Below, one piece after another: positions 1 through 9,112 of a stretch of 64,000 nucleotides of DNA. The position numbers and the translations under genes were made by a program. The notes under the pieces were generated by a model. The model did no database searches. It was not told where the DNA came from and worked only from the letters and a program-made list of their open reading frames with translations. The stretch comes from Xanthomonas vesicatoria ATCC 35937 (GTDB lineage Bacteria; Pseudomonadota; Gammaproteobacteria; Xanthomonadales; Xanthomonadaceae), in assembly GCF_001908725.1 (NCBI RefSeq), contig NZ_CP018725.1, positions 62,001-126,000 of the forward strand, in the 5' to 3' direction. The first letter of the stretch is position 1. The number at the start of each line of letters is the position of its first letter.

Positions 1-825
1 GCTCAGCCGGTTGGTGGCTCAATGGGAATGCGCAATCCCTGGGATGCATCGATGCATATCCAGTCCATGATCGCGCAGATCGCTTCGCTGACGAGCCATG
101 AAGCACGTATGGTCATGGCTAGGTTGGTGCAGCGCTCTGAGGTGGAGAGCTACCGCGACTCGGTCTTGCACCATAAAGCCAATCAGCTGACCGCAAGCGT
201 GGATGCTTCGCATGTCGCACCAAGTTGGGAGGTCGCACAGGAAGCGTTGGCCAATCGAGCGCCACACTCGCATCAGGATATGGTTGCCGTGGTTCTTGAT
301 CACTTAGGCGATGTGCAGAGACACATCAGTCATGGTAACGAAGACCCTTATAAGTTCTTTTGGAACACCGATAGCGCTAATCGTCTTGATCGGCCAAAAA
401 CGGAAGATCAGGCCAGAGACGCGTTGCTCGGCATGCTCCGTTATCGACTATATCCTCATGAGCTTCGCGCAGAGCCCGAAGGGCACATGAGTGCCGATAA
501 GCGAGCCGACATCGTGATCTTGGGTCGCAATATTAAGGCGGTCATTGAGATCAAACGTGATTTCCACGCAGAGGTCTGGACTGCGGCGATCGGGCAGCTT
601 GATCGGTTATACACTCCTGATCCCGAGGCTGGTGGTTTAGGTATCTACTTGGTGTTTTGGTATGGGGAGAAGCGCGGACCTAAGATCCCAAGTCCGCCTA
701 ATGGAAAGGGCCGGCCGCAGTCTGCTGCTGAGATGCAGCGCATGCTGCAAGGAGTGCTGCCAAGTTCTGTCGCAAAAAGGATCAACGTCGTGGTGATAGA
801 CGTGTCTGGTCCTGGCGTGGAATGA
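1..825 (+). CDS. C-terminal part of a PD-(D/E)XK-like nuclease-domain protein, cut by the window edge
   Basis: The reading frame is open to base 1, so the true start is probably upstream; the first internal ATG is at 22. The last 100 or so residues carry a restriction-endonuclease-like pattern: an Asp in RADIVIL, then EIK about 12 residues later, a downstream QLDRLY helix and a GIYLVFWYG strand. This fits a PD-(D/E)XK fold, often found at the C-terminus of large uncharacterized or defence-associated proteins. The first 150 residues show no recognizable domain. The gene points toward the interrupted HEPN gene (1045-3899, minus strand), so the two converge. A defence role is only inferred from fold and neighbourhood. 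Confidence 0.6.
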   Translation, partial: AQPVGGSMGMRNPWDASMHIQSMIAQIASLTSHEARMVMARLVQRSEVESYRDSVLHHKANQLTASVDASHVAPSWEVAQEALANRAPHSHQDMVAVVLDHLGDVQRHISHGNEDPYKFFWNTDSANRLDRPKTEDQARDALLGMLRYRLYPHELRAEPEGHMSADKRADIVILGRNIKAVIEIKRDFHAEVWTAAIGQLDRLYTPDPEAGGLGIYLVFWYGEKRGPKIPSPPNGKGRPQSAAEMQRMLQGVLPSSVAKRINVVVIDVSGPGVE

Positions 826-1359
826 GTAGAATGATAAAGGCGCTACCAAGTGCCGAACTCCAACCGTCAGTAGTCCTGCACATACAAAGCTATGTGCAAG
901 TTTAAACAGTGCGGTATTGCATGTGCCCGCTCACAGCTTTGTCAGTGCCTGGCGGCGAGCAAGGCATTAGCACCTCCATTGTCAGTTCCTTGGCGTCGGT
1001 TAGGGATTGGCCGAAACTTTTTACATCACTAGTCAAGCCTTAAGCTAGGCGTATTCTAGTAAGTCAACACAATCTGTCGGTTGGTTGATATTAGCAAGAG
1101 CTAATGAAAGATTCGCCCTTGCTACTAGTTCAAGCGGGCTTAATCCCTGAACGTAATGACCGTGGGTAATCCTATCCATTCCTGCCCCTGCGAGTTTTGC
1201 CACAGTCCGAAGACTTGCAGTAAGTGCGACACTATCTAGTCTCCCTCCATGTAAGATCAGATTGCGCTGACGATAAAGGCGGTGAAATGAGTCAGCGTGA
1301 GCCACCCCTGATAACTCGGACACCTGAAAGCGAGGACAATCCTCGCAGGGAGGTGTTCG

Positions 1360-1653
1360 ATGCAGAAGCGGCAGCGGTTTACAGCGGAGTTCAAGCGGGA
1401 AGCAGTGCGGTTGCTCAAGGCGGGAGATCGGCCAGCGGCCATGATCGCGCGGGAGTTAGCCATCCCGCGCAACCGGCTCTACAAGTGGGCCACGGATCTC
1501 GATGCGAAGGGCGCTGGCGCCTTTGGCGGCAGTGGCCGGCCCAAGGCCAACCCGGATGAACTGGCCAAGCTGCAGCGCGAGAACGAGCGGCTGCGCCAAG
1601 AGAACGAGATCCTAAAAAAAGCGGCGGCGTACTTTGCGCGGGAGCTACCGTGA
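1360..1653 (+). CDS. IS3-family transposase OrfA (HTH protein)
   Basis: The 97-residue protein has an N-terminal helix-turn-helix of the transposase_8 type (FTAEFKREAVRLL ... IARELAIPRNRLYKW) followed by a leucine-zipper-like heptad region (LQRENERLRQENEILKKAAAYF). OrfA binds the IS ends and, when fused to OrfB by frameshifting, gives the full transposase. The stop codon overlaps the start of orfB. The A7 run lies 30-40 bases before the stop, the usual position for -1 frameshifting in this family. Confidence 0.93.
   Translation: MQKRQRFTAEFKREAVRLLKAGDRPAAMIARELAIPRNRLYKWATDLDAKGAGAFGGSGRPKANPDELAKLQRENERLRQENEILKKAAAYFARELP
1614..1620 (+). promoter_or_regulatory. A7 slippery site for -1 frameshifting between orfA and orfB
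   Basis: Seven A residues are read A-AAA-AAA in the orfA frame. Slipping back one base moves the ribosome into the orfB frame, which has no stop between here and the orfB start. This is the standard way IS3 elements make the OrfAB transposase. I did not model a stimulatory downstream structure. Confidence 0.7.
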
Positions 1654-2510
1654 AGTACGCCTGGATCCGAGATCAGCGGGGTTACCGGGTGCGTTGGCTC
1701 TGCCATGCGTTGGGCGTGTCGCCCAGCGGCTATTACGCGTGGTGCGCTCGCCGTCCGGGGCCACGTGCACAGGAGAATGCCCGGCTATTGCAGCGGATCG
1801 AGCAGTTGCACGCACAAACCCGCCAGGCGTATGGCAGCGAGCGCCTGTGGCGCGCGTTGCGTCAGCAAGGTGAGACATGCGGCCGGCATCGGGTGCGGCG
1901 CCTGCGGCAGGCACATGCGATCCGCACCAAACGGCGACAACGCTATCTGCGCACGCGCAGCACATACCAGCGTGCGGCGGTAGCGCCTAACCGGCTGGCA
2001 TGGCCGTTCGTCAGTCCGGGGCCAGATCGGGTGTGGGTGGCGGACATCACCTTCATCCCGACCCGGATGGGCTGGTTGTACCTGGCGGCAGTTCTAGACA
2101 TGCACAGCCGGCAGATCGCGGGCTGGGCGATGGGCCAGCGGGCCGATCAGGCGTTGGCCAGCGCTGCGCTGGCCATGGCGCTGCACCGCCGACGGCCAGC
2201 GCAGGGCGCAATCCACCATAGTGACCAGGGCACGCAATACACCAGCGGTGCATATCAGCGGCAGTTGCAAGAAGCTGGGCTGGTCGCAAGCATGAGCCGC
2301 AAGGGCATGCCTTACGACAATGCGGTGATGGAGAGCTTCTTCAGTTCGCTCAAACAGGAACTGACGCACCACGAGCGCTTCGCCAGTCTCGACGAAGCGC
2401 GCGGGAAAGTGTTCGAGTACATCGAAGTGTTCTACAACCGGCAGCGGTTGCACAGTGCGCTGGGCTATCGCTCGCCGGCCGAGTTCGAGAAGATGGCTGT
2501 TGTTCCCTAA
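1650..2510 (+). CDS. IS3-family transposase OrfB (DDE integrase domain)
   Basis: The 286-residue protein has an HTH_21-like N-terminus and an rve-type catalytic core. The three acidic residues of the DDE triad are visible in WVADITFIP, HHSDQGTQYTS and MESFFSSLKQE, with the typical C-terminal YNRQRLHSALGYRSPAEFE. It starts with GTG and overlaps orfA by four bases in the -1 frame. That frame is open from the A7 run onward, so an OrfAB fusion is possible. The stop is 31 bases before the right end of the IS. Confidence 0.95.
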   Translation: MKYAWIRDQRGYRVRWLCHALGVSPSGYYAWCARRPGPRAQENARLLQRIEQLHAQTRQAYGSERLWRALRQQGETCGRHRVRRLRQAHAIRTKRRQRYLRTRSTYQRAAVAPNRLAWPFVSPGPDRVWVADITFIPTRMGWLYLAAVLDMHSRQIAGWAMGQRADQALASAALAMALHRRRPAQGAIHHSDQGTQYTSGAYQRQLQEAGLVASMSRKGMPYDNAVMESFFSSLKQELTHHERFASLDEARGKVFEYIEVFYNRQRLHSALGYRSPAEFEKMAVVP

Positions 2511-3973
2511 TTAACCTGTCCGAGAAATCGGGGGTGGCTCAGCGATAGAATCTTTGACAATTCCAAGCTCCCGATGTGGGTTTATAAGCAAATTCTTTAA
2601 TCGTTTTACTGCCGCTTGATCACTTAGTCCGGCCATTAGTGGAAGTGAATCGTCTATAATCATTTGGGCTAATTGGCGTGAGCGTTCTCGATTGTTTTGT
2701 ATTTGAATTAGTTGGGCGCAGTCAATCGGGTGATCTTTAATCGCGCGGTGTGCGAGTGCTGTCAATTCAGCACGGGGAAGCGAGCATGCCACTAGAGTGG
2801 CCAAATTGTCGGCTGCGCTTGCTCGATCACTGGGATCCGCAAGTAATCCTTCGATGGCGGCCCACCCACCCGCAATCGCTGCGGGCGCTGAACCACCCTC
2901 TAAATGTGCCAGTAGTTCTAAAGCTGCATCAACGCTTTGATTGGCGTCATTGGAAAAAATACGATCTCCACGGAAAAGCTCTTTGACACTTACCCCGCGA
3001 AAGGCCTCCTTCTTGAGAGATGGCTGCCTAGCACCTTTAACCCATAGTGTGGGGACAACACTTAGCGGCTTACCTGTGGAGAGCAAGGCGCGAGCAGCAT
3101 GCCTTTCATGTTCGTCCCAGGCCGCTTTTGCAGCGCCAAGGTAATCCCTCGCGTGAACGGTGAGTAAAGTTGCGACCTGCGCACGAACACCAGAAGTAGC
3201 AAAACCATTCGCAGTTAGCCATTGAGGTATAGCTGTCGCTTGCAACCATTCGGCTGGCACACCATTTGGAAACTCAGGTGCTTTACTGAATGCTACGAGC
3301 ACCTCGAACTCACGACTTGGTTGTTGGACTAGTTCGGCCTGTAGAGCTTCGCAAAGTTCAGCCAGACTAATAGCAGGGGTAGAATTTAGATGGCTTTTCA
3401 CCAAGTCGTGGAGATGCTGCTCGGAAAATCCTGCATCTAGCAGGTGTGCAGCAACGCTCCTAGCAAACAATTCCATAGGATAGGTGCCGGTTGCGACTAT
3501 ACGAGCCCAGCGATCCAGGTAATCAGAGGACACCCTTTTGGCAAGCTGCTTCAATCCGTGATGGGCTGCCCCATCGGCTCTGGGGATTTGGGTGATCTGC
3601 TGCTGTAAAAATTGTTTTTCTTCTATACGGAAGGCCAGATCGGTGCCCACCCGTTTTATAAGCGTTGAACTCATTCGTTTGATTGAACCTTCGCTTAGAT
3701 GTCCCTGGCGAAGCATTGCGCAACCTTCGTGGAGTTCCTCCATTGCTAAGATGGTTCCCACCCCCCACAGGGATCGATGCCACGGCACATGAGAAGCGAA
3801 GAAATCCAAAAGGCGGACTGCCGCCATGTTGTCGTTGGGGTTGACAGAGCTAAGCATTCGGCCTAAGATCCTAGTTCGGCACAGTTTTATGCCAATCATC
3901 TAAGCGGGGCGCGACCCGGGCGGAAAATGCACTCTAAGTGCTTTAACCAAGCGGCTCAAGCCCCCAGTTCTCT

Positions 3974-4003
3974 AAAAGCCCTGCAAAGCAGGGCTTTTTA
4001 TTT
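3974..4003. terminator. Bidirectional rho-independent terminator
   Basis: A perfect 8-bp stem (AGCCCTGC/GCAGGGCT) with an AAA loop is flanked by an A-run on the left and a T-run on the right. It can therefore terminate transcription in either direction. It lies upstream of the minus-strand HEPN gene and downstream of the minus-strand integrase, so it separates those two units. Confidence 0.85.
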
Positions 4004-4085
4004 GTTCGAGTAGCAGACTCTACTGCAGTGAGTTCCTAGGCTGTGGAGGGCATTAGCTGTCCAGTCCAACCATCATGTTGATGAG

Positions 4086-5477
4086 TTACGGATACATCCT
4101 CGCCCCCTTCCTCAACCGCTCCTTGAACTGCCCACGCACATAGCTGGGCAGCGTCACAGCCGGCTGATAGTGGCCTAATGCTTCCACTTGGATCTTCCGG
4201 GTGTTCCCGGCCGATTTGTGGACATAGTTGTCTTGCAGAACGGGAGCCTTCTTGTTGAGCGCGTGACCTGTGATCAGCGCAATGTGCTCAACCCGCACGC
4301 CCTTGGCGTCGAGCTCGGTAGCCAGGGTATGGCGGAAGGCATGCGACCCGATGCCTTTGCCAAAGCCTAAGCCCTTCAAGTAAGCCGCAAACTGGTTGAC
4401 GAAGCCCTGGCTGTAGCGCCCATTCGGCTCACCGGTCTTGCGGCAGGTGCCAGCCGACAAGTTGGGGAAGAGGCGCGGGTGGCCAGACGCTTTAATGTCC
4501 GCCAGGAAGTCGAGGAAGCCCGCCTGGATGAGGCTTGGGTGGATCGGCACCTTGCGAATAGCACTCTTACCTTTCAGGCTTTGACGGCTGCGCTTGCCAG
4601 CGCTTTGCGCCAGGTCCTCGTCCACGGTCTTCTGGATCGAGAAGCACCATACGCCTTGATCTTGGACGATGTCGTTGGTTTTGAGCTGGGCGATCTCATT
4701 GATCCGAGCGCCGGTAAAGAGAGCAATGAGCGGGCACCACCAACGGTGCGGATACTTCTTGGCCCAAGGTAGAAAGGTCTCGGGGTTGAAGATCTTCTGG
4801 ATTTCCTCGGTTGAGAGCAGCCGCTCGGGCTCGTCCTGATCAGCCAGGAGGTCTTCTCTGGCGGGCTTGAACGCATCCATTGGGGAATGCGGGATGGCAC
4901 GCGCTTTGACCAGGGTATTGAAGAAGGACGCGAGGAAGCGCCGATGCAGTTCGAGTGTTGCGTTGGCCGGCTGTGGCCGTCCTTGACGTTGACCCTTGGC
5001 GATCAAGGCATCGACGCTCAACCCCTGATGCTTGGGGTTGGTCATGAAGTCTTCGGGCGCCCATCGCAGCAGATCCCACATTTGGTAGATGTGCGTGTGG
5101 TCGATCCGAGCAACGGAGGTGTTGCCGCTCACGCGTTGAAGGATGGCAAGCGTGCGGCGATACGCATCGATCGTGGTGGTGCGAAGGTTCTGCCGCTCCT
5201 TGTCTTTGAGGAAGTCGTCGACCTCTTCAGAAAGGAGCCGCGCCGGAGTGGCAAGGGGTAGGGGTTCTGGATAGCGAGTTCCGGATCGCCGAAGCCGGCG
5301 GAGCTTTTCATGATGGTCGTAAGTCGCTTGGACCAGGTCCTGAAGGTGAAGCGCGCCGGCTCGGTCTTGAACGACCATGTCGTTGAATTCGACTTTGCCG
5401 ATGCGAATGCTTCGAATGAATAACTGACCTTTGGGATGCTGCAAATATCGATGAAGTTGAGAGTGTTTAAAGTGCAT
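4086..5477 (-). CDS. Tyrosine recombinase/integrase
   Basis: The 463-residue phage-type site-specific recombinase has an N-terminal SAM-like core-binding domain (about residues 90-220) and a C-terminal catalytic domain. The catalytic set is visible: Arg in TGARINEIAQL (about 254), HAFRHTLATE (about 379-382), His in ITGHAL and Tyr in LQDNYVHKS (about 417). It probably mobilizes a local genomic island. The start is the ATG at 5477, which has no strong ribosome site; ATG codons further in are possible. The upstream 500 bp is AT-rich and gene-poor, as for an attachment region. The cognate att repeats were not identified. Confidence 0.9.
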   Translation of the reverse strand: MHFKHSQLHRYLQHPKGQLFIRSIRIGKVEFNDMVVQDRAGALHLQDLVQATYDHHEKLRRLRRSGTRYPEPLPLATPARLLSEEVDDFLKDKERQNLRTTTIDAYRRTLAILQRVSGNTSVARIDHTHIYQMWDLLRWAPEDFMTNPKHQGLSVDALIAKGQRQGRPQPANATLELHRRFLASFFNTLVKARAIPHSPMDAFKPAREDLLADQDEPERLLSTEEIQKIFNPETFLPWAKKYPHRWWCPLIALFTGARINEIAQLKTNDIVQDQGVWCFSIQKTVDEDLAQSAGKRSRQSLKGKSAIRKVPIHPSLIQAGFLDFLADIKASGHPRLFPNLSAGTCRKTGEPNGRYSQGFVNQFAAYLKGLGFGKGIGSHAFRHTLATELDAKGVRVEHIALITGHALNKKAPVLQDNYVHKSAGNTRKIQVEALGHYQPAVTLPSYVRGQFKERLRKGARMYP

Positions 5478-5968
5478 CTACAATCCAATGTTGAGGAAGT
5501 AGACGTTTGATAAGGGGAGGGGATTTTCTGTCAATGATAAAATAGGACAGAAATTTCGTGCCGATGATTGCCTAAGGTGATCTCACTAATTGCCATTCAA
5601 ACAGCTACATTTTCAGTTCGGCTTTCATAAAATATTTTATTAACAAGCTATATGGGGCAATGATTGCAGTGGTATAAATGGGTTTGAAACCATCAATGCG
5701 CTTGTAGTGTTTAAAAGTAACAATTAGCCGAAAAGTGAGAGAGATCTCACATAAATAAAATGAACGCCAGATAAATGAGTTGCGGGTTGCCTAATCTAAT
5801 CACTCTTAAGAAGACAGTTAGGCAATCCGAGTTTCGTCCTTCTAGACCGATATCGATCGGTTTTTGGGAGTCGCACAATTTGAGACACAACTCGGCTGAG
5901 ATCAGCCCTGGGGCAGGGGCTGACACGCAGACCTCAGGAGCCCCTAAACTCACTGACGGGGATAACGC
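5478..5968. other. AT-rich intergenic region upstream of the integrase, with a hairpin
   Basis: No convincing gene is seen. The base composition is much richer in A/T than the neighbours, with a short palindrome around 5625-5638. An ACCGAT/ATCGGT stem-loop followed by five T residues at 5846-5865 could terminate rightward transcription. Such regions next to integrases often hold arm-type integrase sites or attP; that is inference. Confidence 0.4.
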
Positions 5969-6406
5969 ATGGACAATTGGTTGGCACAAGCGGTGATCGG
6001 CGGCGTAGTGGCTTCGACAGTCATCTATTTGGCACGTTGGGCTTACGGCAAAGCGATCTTCTGGAATGATCGGATAAGCCTAGCCATCAATCGAGCTGAG
6101 CTGCGGAAGATTGAGCACCTTGGCCAAGACAAGTTCCACATCGTGCAGTTCCTACTAATACAAGTGCTTTGCTGCTTTGGGATCTTGGGCATTGCCATCA
6201 TGCTTGCCCCACTGGCCTTTATGACCGATGGAGCGAAGTGGATCGTGCCAGGCCTAGGGTTGCTTGGCTTGTCGATCTACGGGTGTGTGATTTATCCGCT
6301 TGGCATGATCGCTCGCCTGAGGAAGGGTGAGGTTTACATCACGCGCCAGCGGGCGCTGATCGACCGAACAGAGCGTCGCTTGGAGCTCACTTCTCAGAAG
6401 GCCTAG
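5969..6406 (+). CDS. Small inner-membrane protein of unknown function
   Basis: The 145-residue protein has about three hydrophobic segments: near residues 4-24, 57-80 and 88-110. A charged tail (RLRKGEVYITRQRALIDRTERRLEL) is probably cytoplasmic. GGGGAT lies just before the ATG. It is the first gene of a likely three-gene rightward operon; the DUF4062 gene begins 57 bases downstream. I do not recognize the family. A membrane partner of the DUF4062 protein is possible but unproven. Confidence 0.6.
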   Translation: MDNWLAQAVIGGVVASTVIYLARWAYGKAIFWNDRISLAINRAELRKIEHLGQDKFHIVQFLLIQVLCCFGILGIAIMLAPLAFMTDGAKWIVPGLGLLGLSIYGCVIYPLGMIARLRKGEVYITRQRALIDRTERRLELTSQKA

Positions 6407-6463
6407 TCTTCATTTTGAGAATGCCGCGATCTGGATATCGTCTGCTGACTAAGGAGGTTAGAC

Positions 6464-7588
6464 ATGAAAATCTTCATCAGTTCGCTTATCACGGGAATGG
6501 AAGCCGAGCGAGCGGCAGCTAAGCACGCCATCGAGCTTCTCGGTCATCAAGCCATCATGGCGGAGCACTTCGGAGCGCGGGCAAGCTCCCCTCAGGTCGC
6601 ATGCCTCAGTGGTGTGCGCGAGGCGGACCTTGTCATCCTCATTCTTGGGCCTCGCTACGGCGCCAAGCAGGCAGGAGGCGTCTCGGCAACCCACGAAGAG
6701 GTTCATGAAGCCCGGAACCGTAAGCCGCTCCTGATGTTCGTGCAGTCGGGCATGGAAGCGGAACCGGATCAAGCCGATTTGATTAGAGAAATCGGCAATT
6801 GGCAAGGTGGTAAGCTCTGGGACGGCTTTGTCTCAGCCGATGAACTAGGACAAAAGGCAACTCGTGCCATCCATCAATTCCAGCTGATGCAGGCCGTGGC
6901 GCCCCTCGATCCCACAGGATTGCGCGATCGTGCACTGGCGCTCTTCCCACGGATCGAGCGCGGCTATCAGCAAAGTGGCACGGTCTTGCAGCTTGCTGTT
7001 GCAGTTGGACCGAACACAACGGTGCTTCGCCCCGCCGAGATGGAAGCTCAGCCCCTTCTGGATGCCATGCAACAGCATGCACTCTTTGGAGTCCCAGCCG
7101 TTTTTGATCGGAGCCTGGGGATGAAGGCGGGCTTGAACGGTGAGGCGCTCGTGTTGGTCCAAGAAGCGCAGCGTAGTGACGGCGCGTCGATCGGACTTTG
7201 GCCCAACGGAGATCTCCTGATCAGTTTGCCTGTTCCGCCACCAGAGCGCGGCATGGGGCTACCGGTCGTCTTGGAAGAAAGCGTCGCTGAGAAGCTCGAA
7301 GCGGCGATCGCCTATGCCGCCTGGCTCCTGGGTCAGATTGACCCCACCGAACGGCTTAGCCATGTCGTTCCTGCGGTGCGATTGCTGGGAGAGCATGGCG
7401 GCGCTTGGAGGACCCGCGCAGAGCACGAAGCGAGTCCCAACAGCATGCAAGCGCCTTGGCGACAGGGAGAGCATCAAGAACCGGTGCTTCTCACGCCAGC
7501 CCACCAAGTCAGGCAATCGCTATCCATGGATGCGCAGCGCATGGTCGAAGACTTGGTTGTGCTCCTGCGTCGTCGTTGGAATAGCTGA
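6464..7588 (+). CDS. DUF4062 domain-containing protein
   Basis: The 374-residue protein has a clear DUF4062 domain in the first 110 or so residues: MKIFISS, then EAERAAAKHAIELLGH, the SSPQVACLSGVREADLVILILGPRYG core and a THEEVHEARN helix. DUF4062 is a Rossmann-like domain related to TIR/SLOG-type folds and is often found at the N-terminus of effector or STAND-type proteins. Here it is followed by about 250 unassigned residues with no P-loop. A strong AAGGAGG ribosome site precedes the ATG. The next gene starts 28 bases after the stop. A sensing or defence role is suggested by the family and location only. Confidence 0.8.
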   Translation: MKIFISSLITGMEAERAAAKHAIELLGHQAIMAEHFGARASSPQVACLSGVREADLVILILGPRYGAKQAGGVSATHEEVHEARNRKPLLMFVQSGMEAEPDQADLIREIGNWQGGKLWDGFVSADELGQKATRAIHQFQLMQAVAPLDPTGLRDRALALFPRIERGYQQSGTVLQLAVAVGPNTTVLRPAEMEAQPLLDAMQQHALFGVPAVFDRSLGMKAGLNGEALVLVQEAQRSDGASIGLWPNGDLLISLPVPPPERGMGLPVVLEESVAEKLEAAIAYAAWLLGQIDPTERLSHVVPAVRLLGEHGGAWRTRAEHEASPNSMQAPWRQGEHQEPVLLTPAHQVRQSLSMDAQRMVEDLVVLLRRRWNS

Positions 7589-7616
7589 TCCCATCAGTTC
7601 AAAGTCGAGGTGCACG

Positions 7617-8117
7617 ATGACTTTTCCCGCAGAGGCATTTGCAGAGCGGATCCCGCAGGATCTTTCACCTGGGAGCATTTTCTTGTTTCGGGAAGCTTGG
7701 GCTCTGCTCGTCGATAACCAAGCGGATCCTAGTGGTCCCACCCCATGTTTCGTGATGCTGCAAGGAGATCGTGTCGGGACGGTCTTCAAGGTGGTCCAAG
7801 GTATGCCGCCTTGCCTGACGCTGGCCGAGCCATTTGCTTGGTTCGCGGCTGTGCCCCAGGGAGCTGTGCCGGGACACCAAACCTTGGAAACGGCCTCGTT
7901 GTCGGTGACGCCCTCAGGTGTTGTGCTAGTCGGTGGTATCCCGGACCGGTGGGGCGATGCCGATAAGTTTGCGTTCGGCATGAAGGGGCAGTTCATTGGC
8001 GAGGCACATCAGGGAGCAGTGAGGCGATTTGCTAAATGGAGCGCCGAGCTTCGTCATCCTGCCCAGCCTCTCGTGAGCTTGGGGTGGATTTTTGAGGTCG
8101 ATCGAAGTTCGGCCTGA
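7617..8117 (+). CDS. Hypothetical cytoplasmic protein
   Basis: The 166-residue protein starts at ATG 7617 with GAGG at 7606-7610. The frame is open further upstream, but this start avoids overlap with the DUF4062 gene and has a ribosome site. The sequence is mixed alpha/beta, with no transmembrane segment or known motif. It is the third gene of the 5969-8117 unit, so it may act with the DUF4062 protein. I do not recognize a family. Confidence 0.65.
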   Translation: MTFPAEAFAERIPQDLSPGSIFLFREAWALLVDNQADPSGPTPCFVMLQGDRVGTVFKVVQGMPPCLTLAEPFAWFAAVPQGAVPGHQTLETASLSVTPSGVVLVGGIPDRWGDADKFAFGMKGQFIGEAHQGAVRRFAKWSAELRHPAQPLVSLGWIFEVDRSSA

Positions 8118-8183
8118 TTCCATAACAGGCAAAGTAGAATCCTTGGAAATAGGCCTTTTAAGCTATTGAGCCCTGCGAAATCT

Positions 8184-8211
8184 TGAGTCAGAACTGATGA
8201 ACTCTGACTCA
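8184..8211. repeat. Inverted repeat just before the first relaxase gene
   Basis: TGAGTCAGA and TCTGACTCA form 9-bp arms around a 10-base loop, ending 10 bases before the relaxase ATG. It could be a terminator for the preceding operon, a translational control hairpin or a protein site. There is no T-run, and it does not resemble the IncQ-type oriT seen at 20.4 kb. Confidence 0.5.
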
Positions 8212-8221
8212 GGATACACAC

Positions 8222-9112
8222 ATGGCCATCTATCACACCCGAATCAAAACTTACAGCCGAGCCAAGGGGCATTCTGCAATCGCAGCTGCCGCCTATCGCG
8301 GCGGCTACCTGCTCACCGATCCCATCTCAGGTGCTCGTCACGACTATCGGGGTAGGGCAGGCATCATCCAGTCGCGTTGCCTGGCACCAGCTGGTTCACC
8401 GGCATGGGCAGATGACCCGCAAGCACTTTGGGTCGCTGCAGAAACCGCAGAGCGACGCTGCAACAGCACCGTGTGCCGAGATTTCGCCATCGCGCTGCCG
8501 CACGAACTCGATGACCCCAAGCGCTGGGAGTTGGTGCTCGATATCGCGCGTCGCCTGATCGACCGTTTTGGTTTTGCGGTGCAGGCCAGCCACCATCGCC
8601 CCACCAAAGATGATCCTCGCTACTTCTATTGCCATCTGCTTGCCACGACGCGAAAGATGGAAGCCTCGGGGCTGGCGACAAAGACGCGTGTGCTAGACGG
8701 GCGCATCAATGGCAAGGAAGAAGTCGAGTGGATCCGCGCCGTGATCGCTGACCGGATCAATGCGCACCTTGCCCAGGCTGGCATCGGCAAAGCGGTTGAG
8801 CATCCGCCCTTGACGGAACGCTTGGAAGCGATGCGAGGCAACGGGACCTTTGTGCAAGGGCAAGCAAGCTTCGAGAGGCTTCTGTCCCGTTACCGCCAAG
8901 AGGGGCGACTGTTGAGCGTGCCGGATGGCCACAGGGCGGAACAGGTCCAGCGCGAGCGGCATGGGCCGGACATGGAGACTCGTGCTCTTGAAGACGCTCC
9001 GGCAAACGGTCTGACCGGGGGGGTGTCCGCTGGCGAGGTTAATTCAAGTAAGGGCGACGGAGCTCAGTTAGCAGCCCAGGGAGATCCACACGACCATCCA
9101 GGTAGTCGTTGA
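8222..9112 (+). CDS. MobA/MobL-family relaxase, short, with degraded catalytic motifs
   Basis: The N-terminus MAIYHTRIKTYSRAKG...AAAAYRGG is typical of MobA/MobL relaxases and keeps the tyrosine at about residue 25. Compared with the second relaxase (20658-22091), two conserved positions differ. The acidic residue before the ALP motif is lost (RDFAIALP here, REVEVSLP there), and the HUH motif reads YFYCHLL instead of NHHVHLL, so the first His is a Tyr. The protein is 296 residues long and ends in a low-complexity tail. It may be inactive or use another chemistry. No RSF1010-like nick site is seen upstream. Confidence 0.8.
   Translation: MAIYHTRIKTYSRAKGHSAIAAAAYRGGYLLTDPISGARHDYRGRAGIIQSRCLAPAGSPAWADDPQALWVAAETAERRCNSTVCRDFAIALPHELDDPKRWELVLDIARRLIDRFGFAVQASHHRPTKDDPRYFYCHLLATTRKMEASGLATKTRVLDGRINGKEEVEWIRAVIADRINAHLAQAGIGKAVEHPPLTERLEAMRGNGTFVQGQASFERLLSRYRQEGRLLSVPDGHRAEQVQRERHGPDMETRALEDAPANGLTGGVSAGEVNSSKGDGAQLAAQGDPHDHPGSR

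Larger units (their letters stand above)
1298..2541 (+). mobile_element. IS3-family insertion sequence, complete, 1244 bp
   Basis: The ends are imperfect inverted repeats: the left begins TGAGCCACCCCTGAT and the right, read inward on the minus strand, begins TGAGCCACCCCCGAT; both continue to TCGGACA. A 3-bp direct repeat GCG flanks the element (1295-1297 and 2542-2544), as expected for IS3-family transposition. It carries the usual overlapping orfA/orfB with an A7 slippery run between them. Nothing looks degraded, so it may be active and recently inserted. The layout resembles the IS51/IS150-type subgroups, but I cannot name the exact IS. Confidence 0.93.
1045..3899 (-). pseudogene. HEPN-motif protein gene split by an IS3-family insertion
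   Basis: The N-terminal part (3899 down to about 2542) and the C-terminal part (about 1294 down to 1045) are separated by the IS at 1298-2541. Removing the IS and one 3-bp target duplicate rejoins the frame exactly and gives a protein of about 535 residues. The restored C-terminus reads ADSFHRLYRQRNLILHGG and contains R-N-x3-H, the signature of HEPN ribonucleases, at about residues 462-467. The insertion falls some ten residues before that motif, so the left-over protein has lost its likely catalytic site and ends in a few IS-encoded residues (PPPISRTG). The N-terminal 450 residues are helical and not assigned to a family. HEPN proteins of this size are often RNases of defence or toxin systems; that role is inferred here. 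Confidence 0.75.

Noticed and set aside
5747..5996. Opposed small frames on both strands before 5969
   Set aside because: They overlap each other around a hairpin, have no ribosome site and are not convincing proteins.
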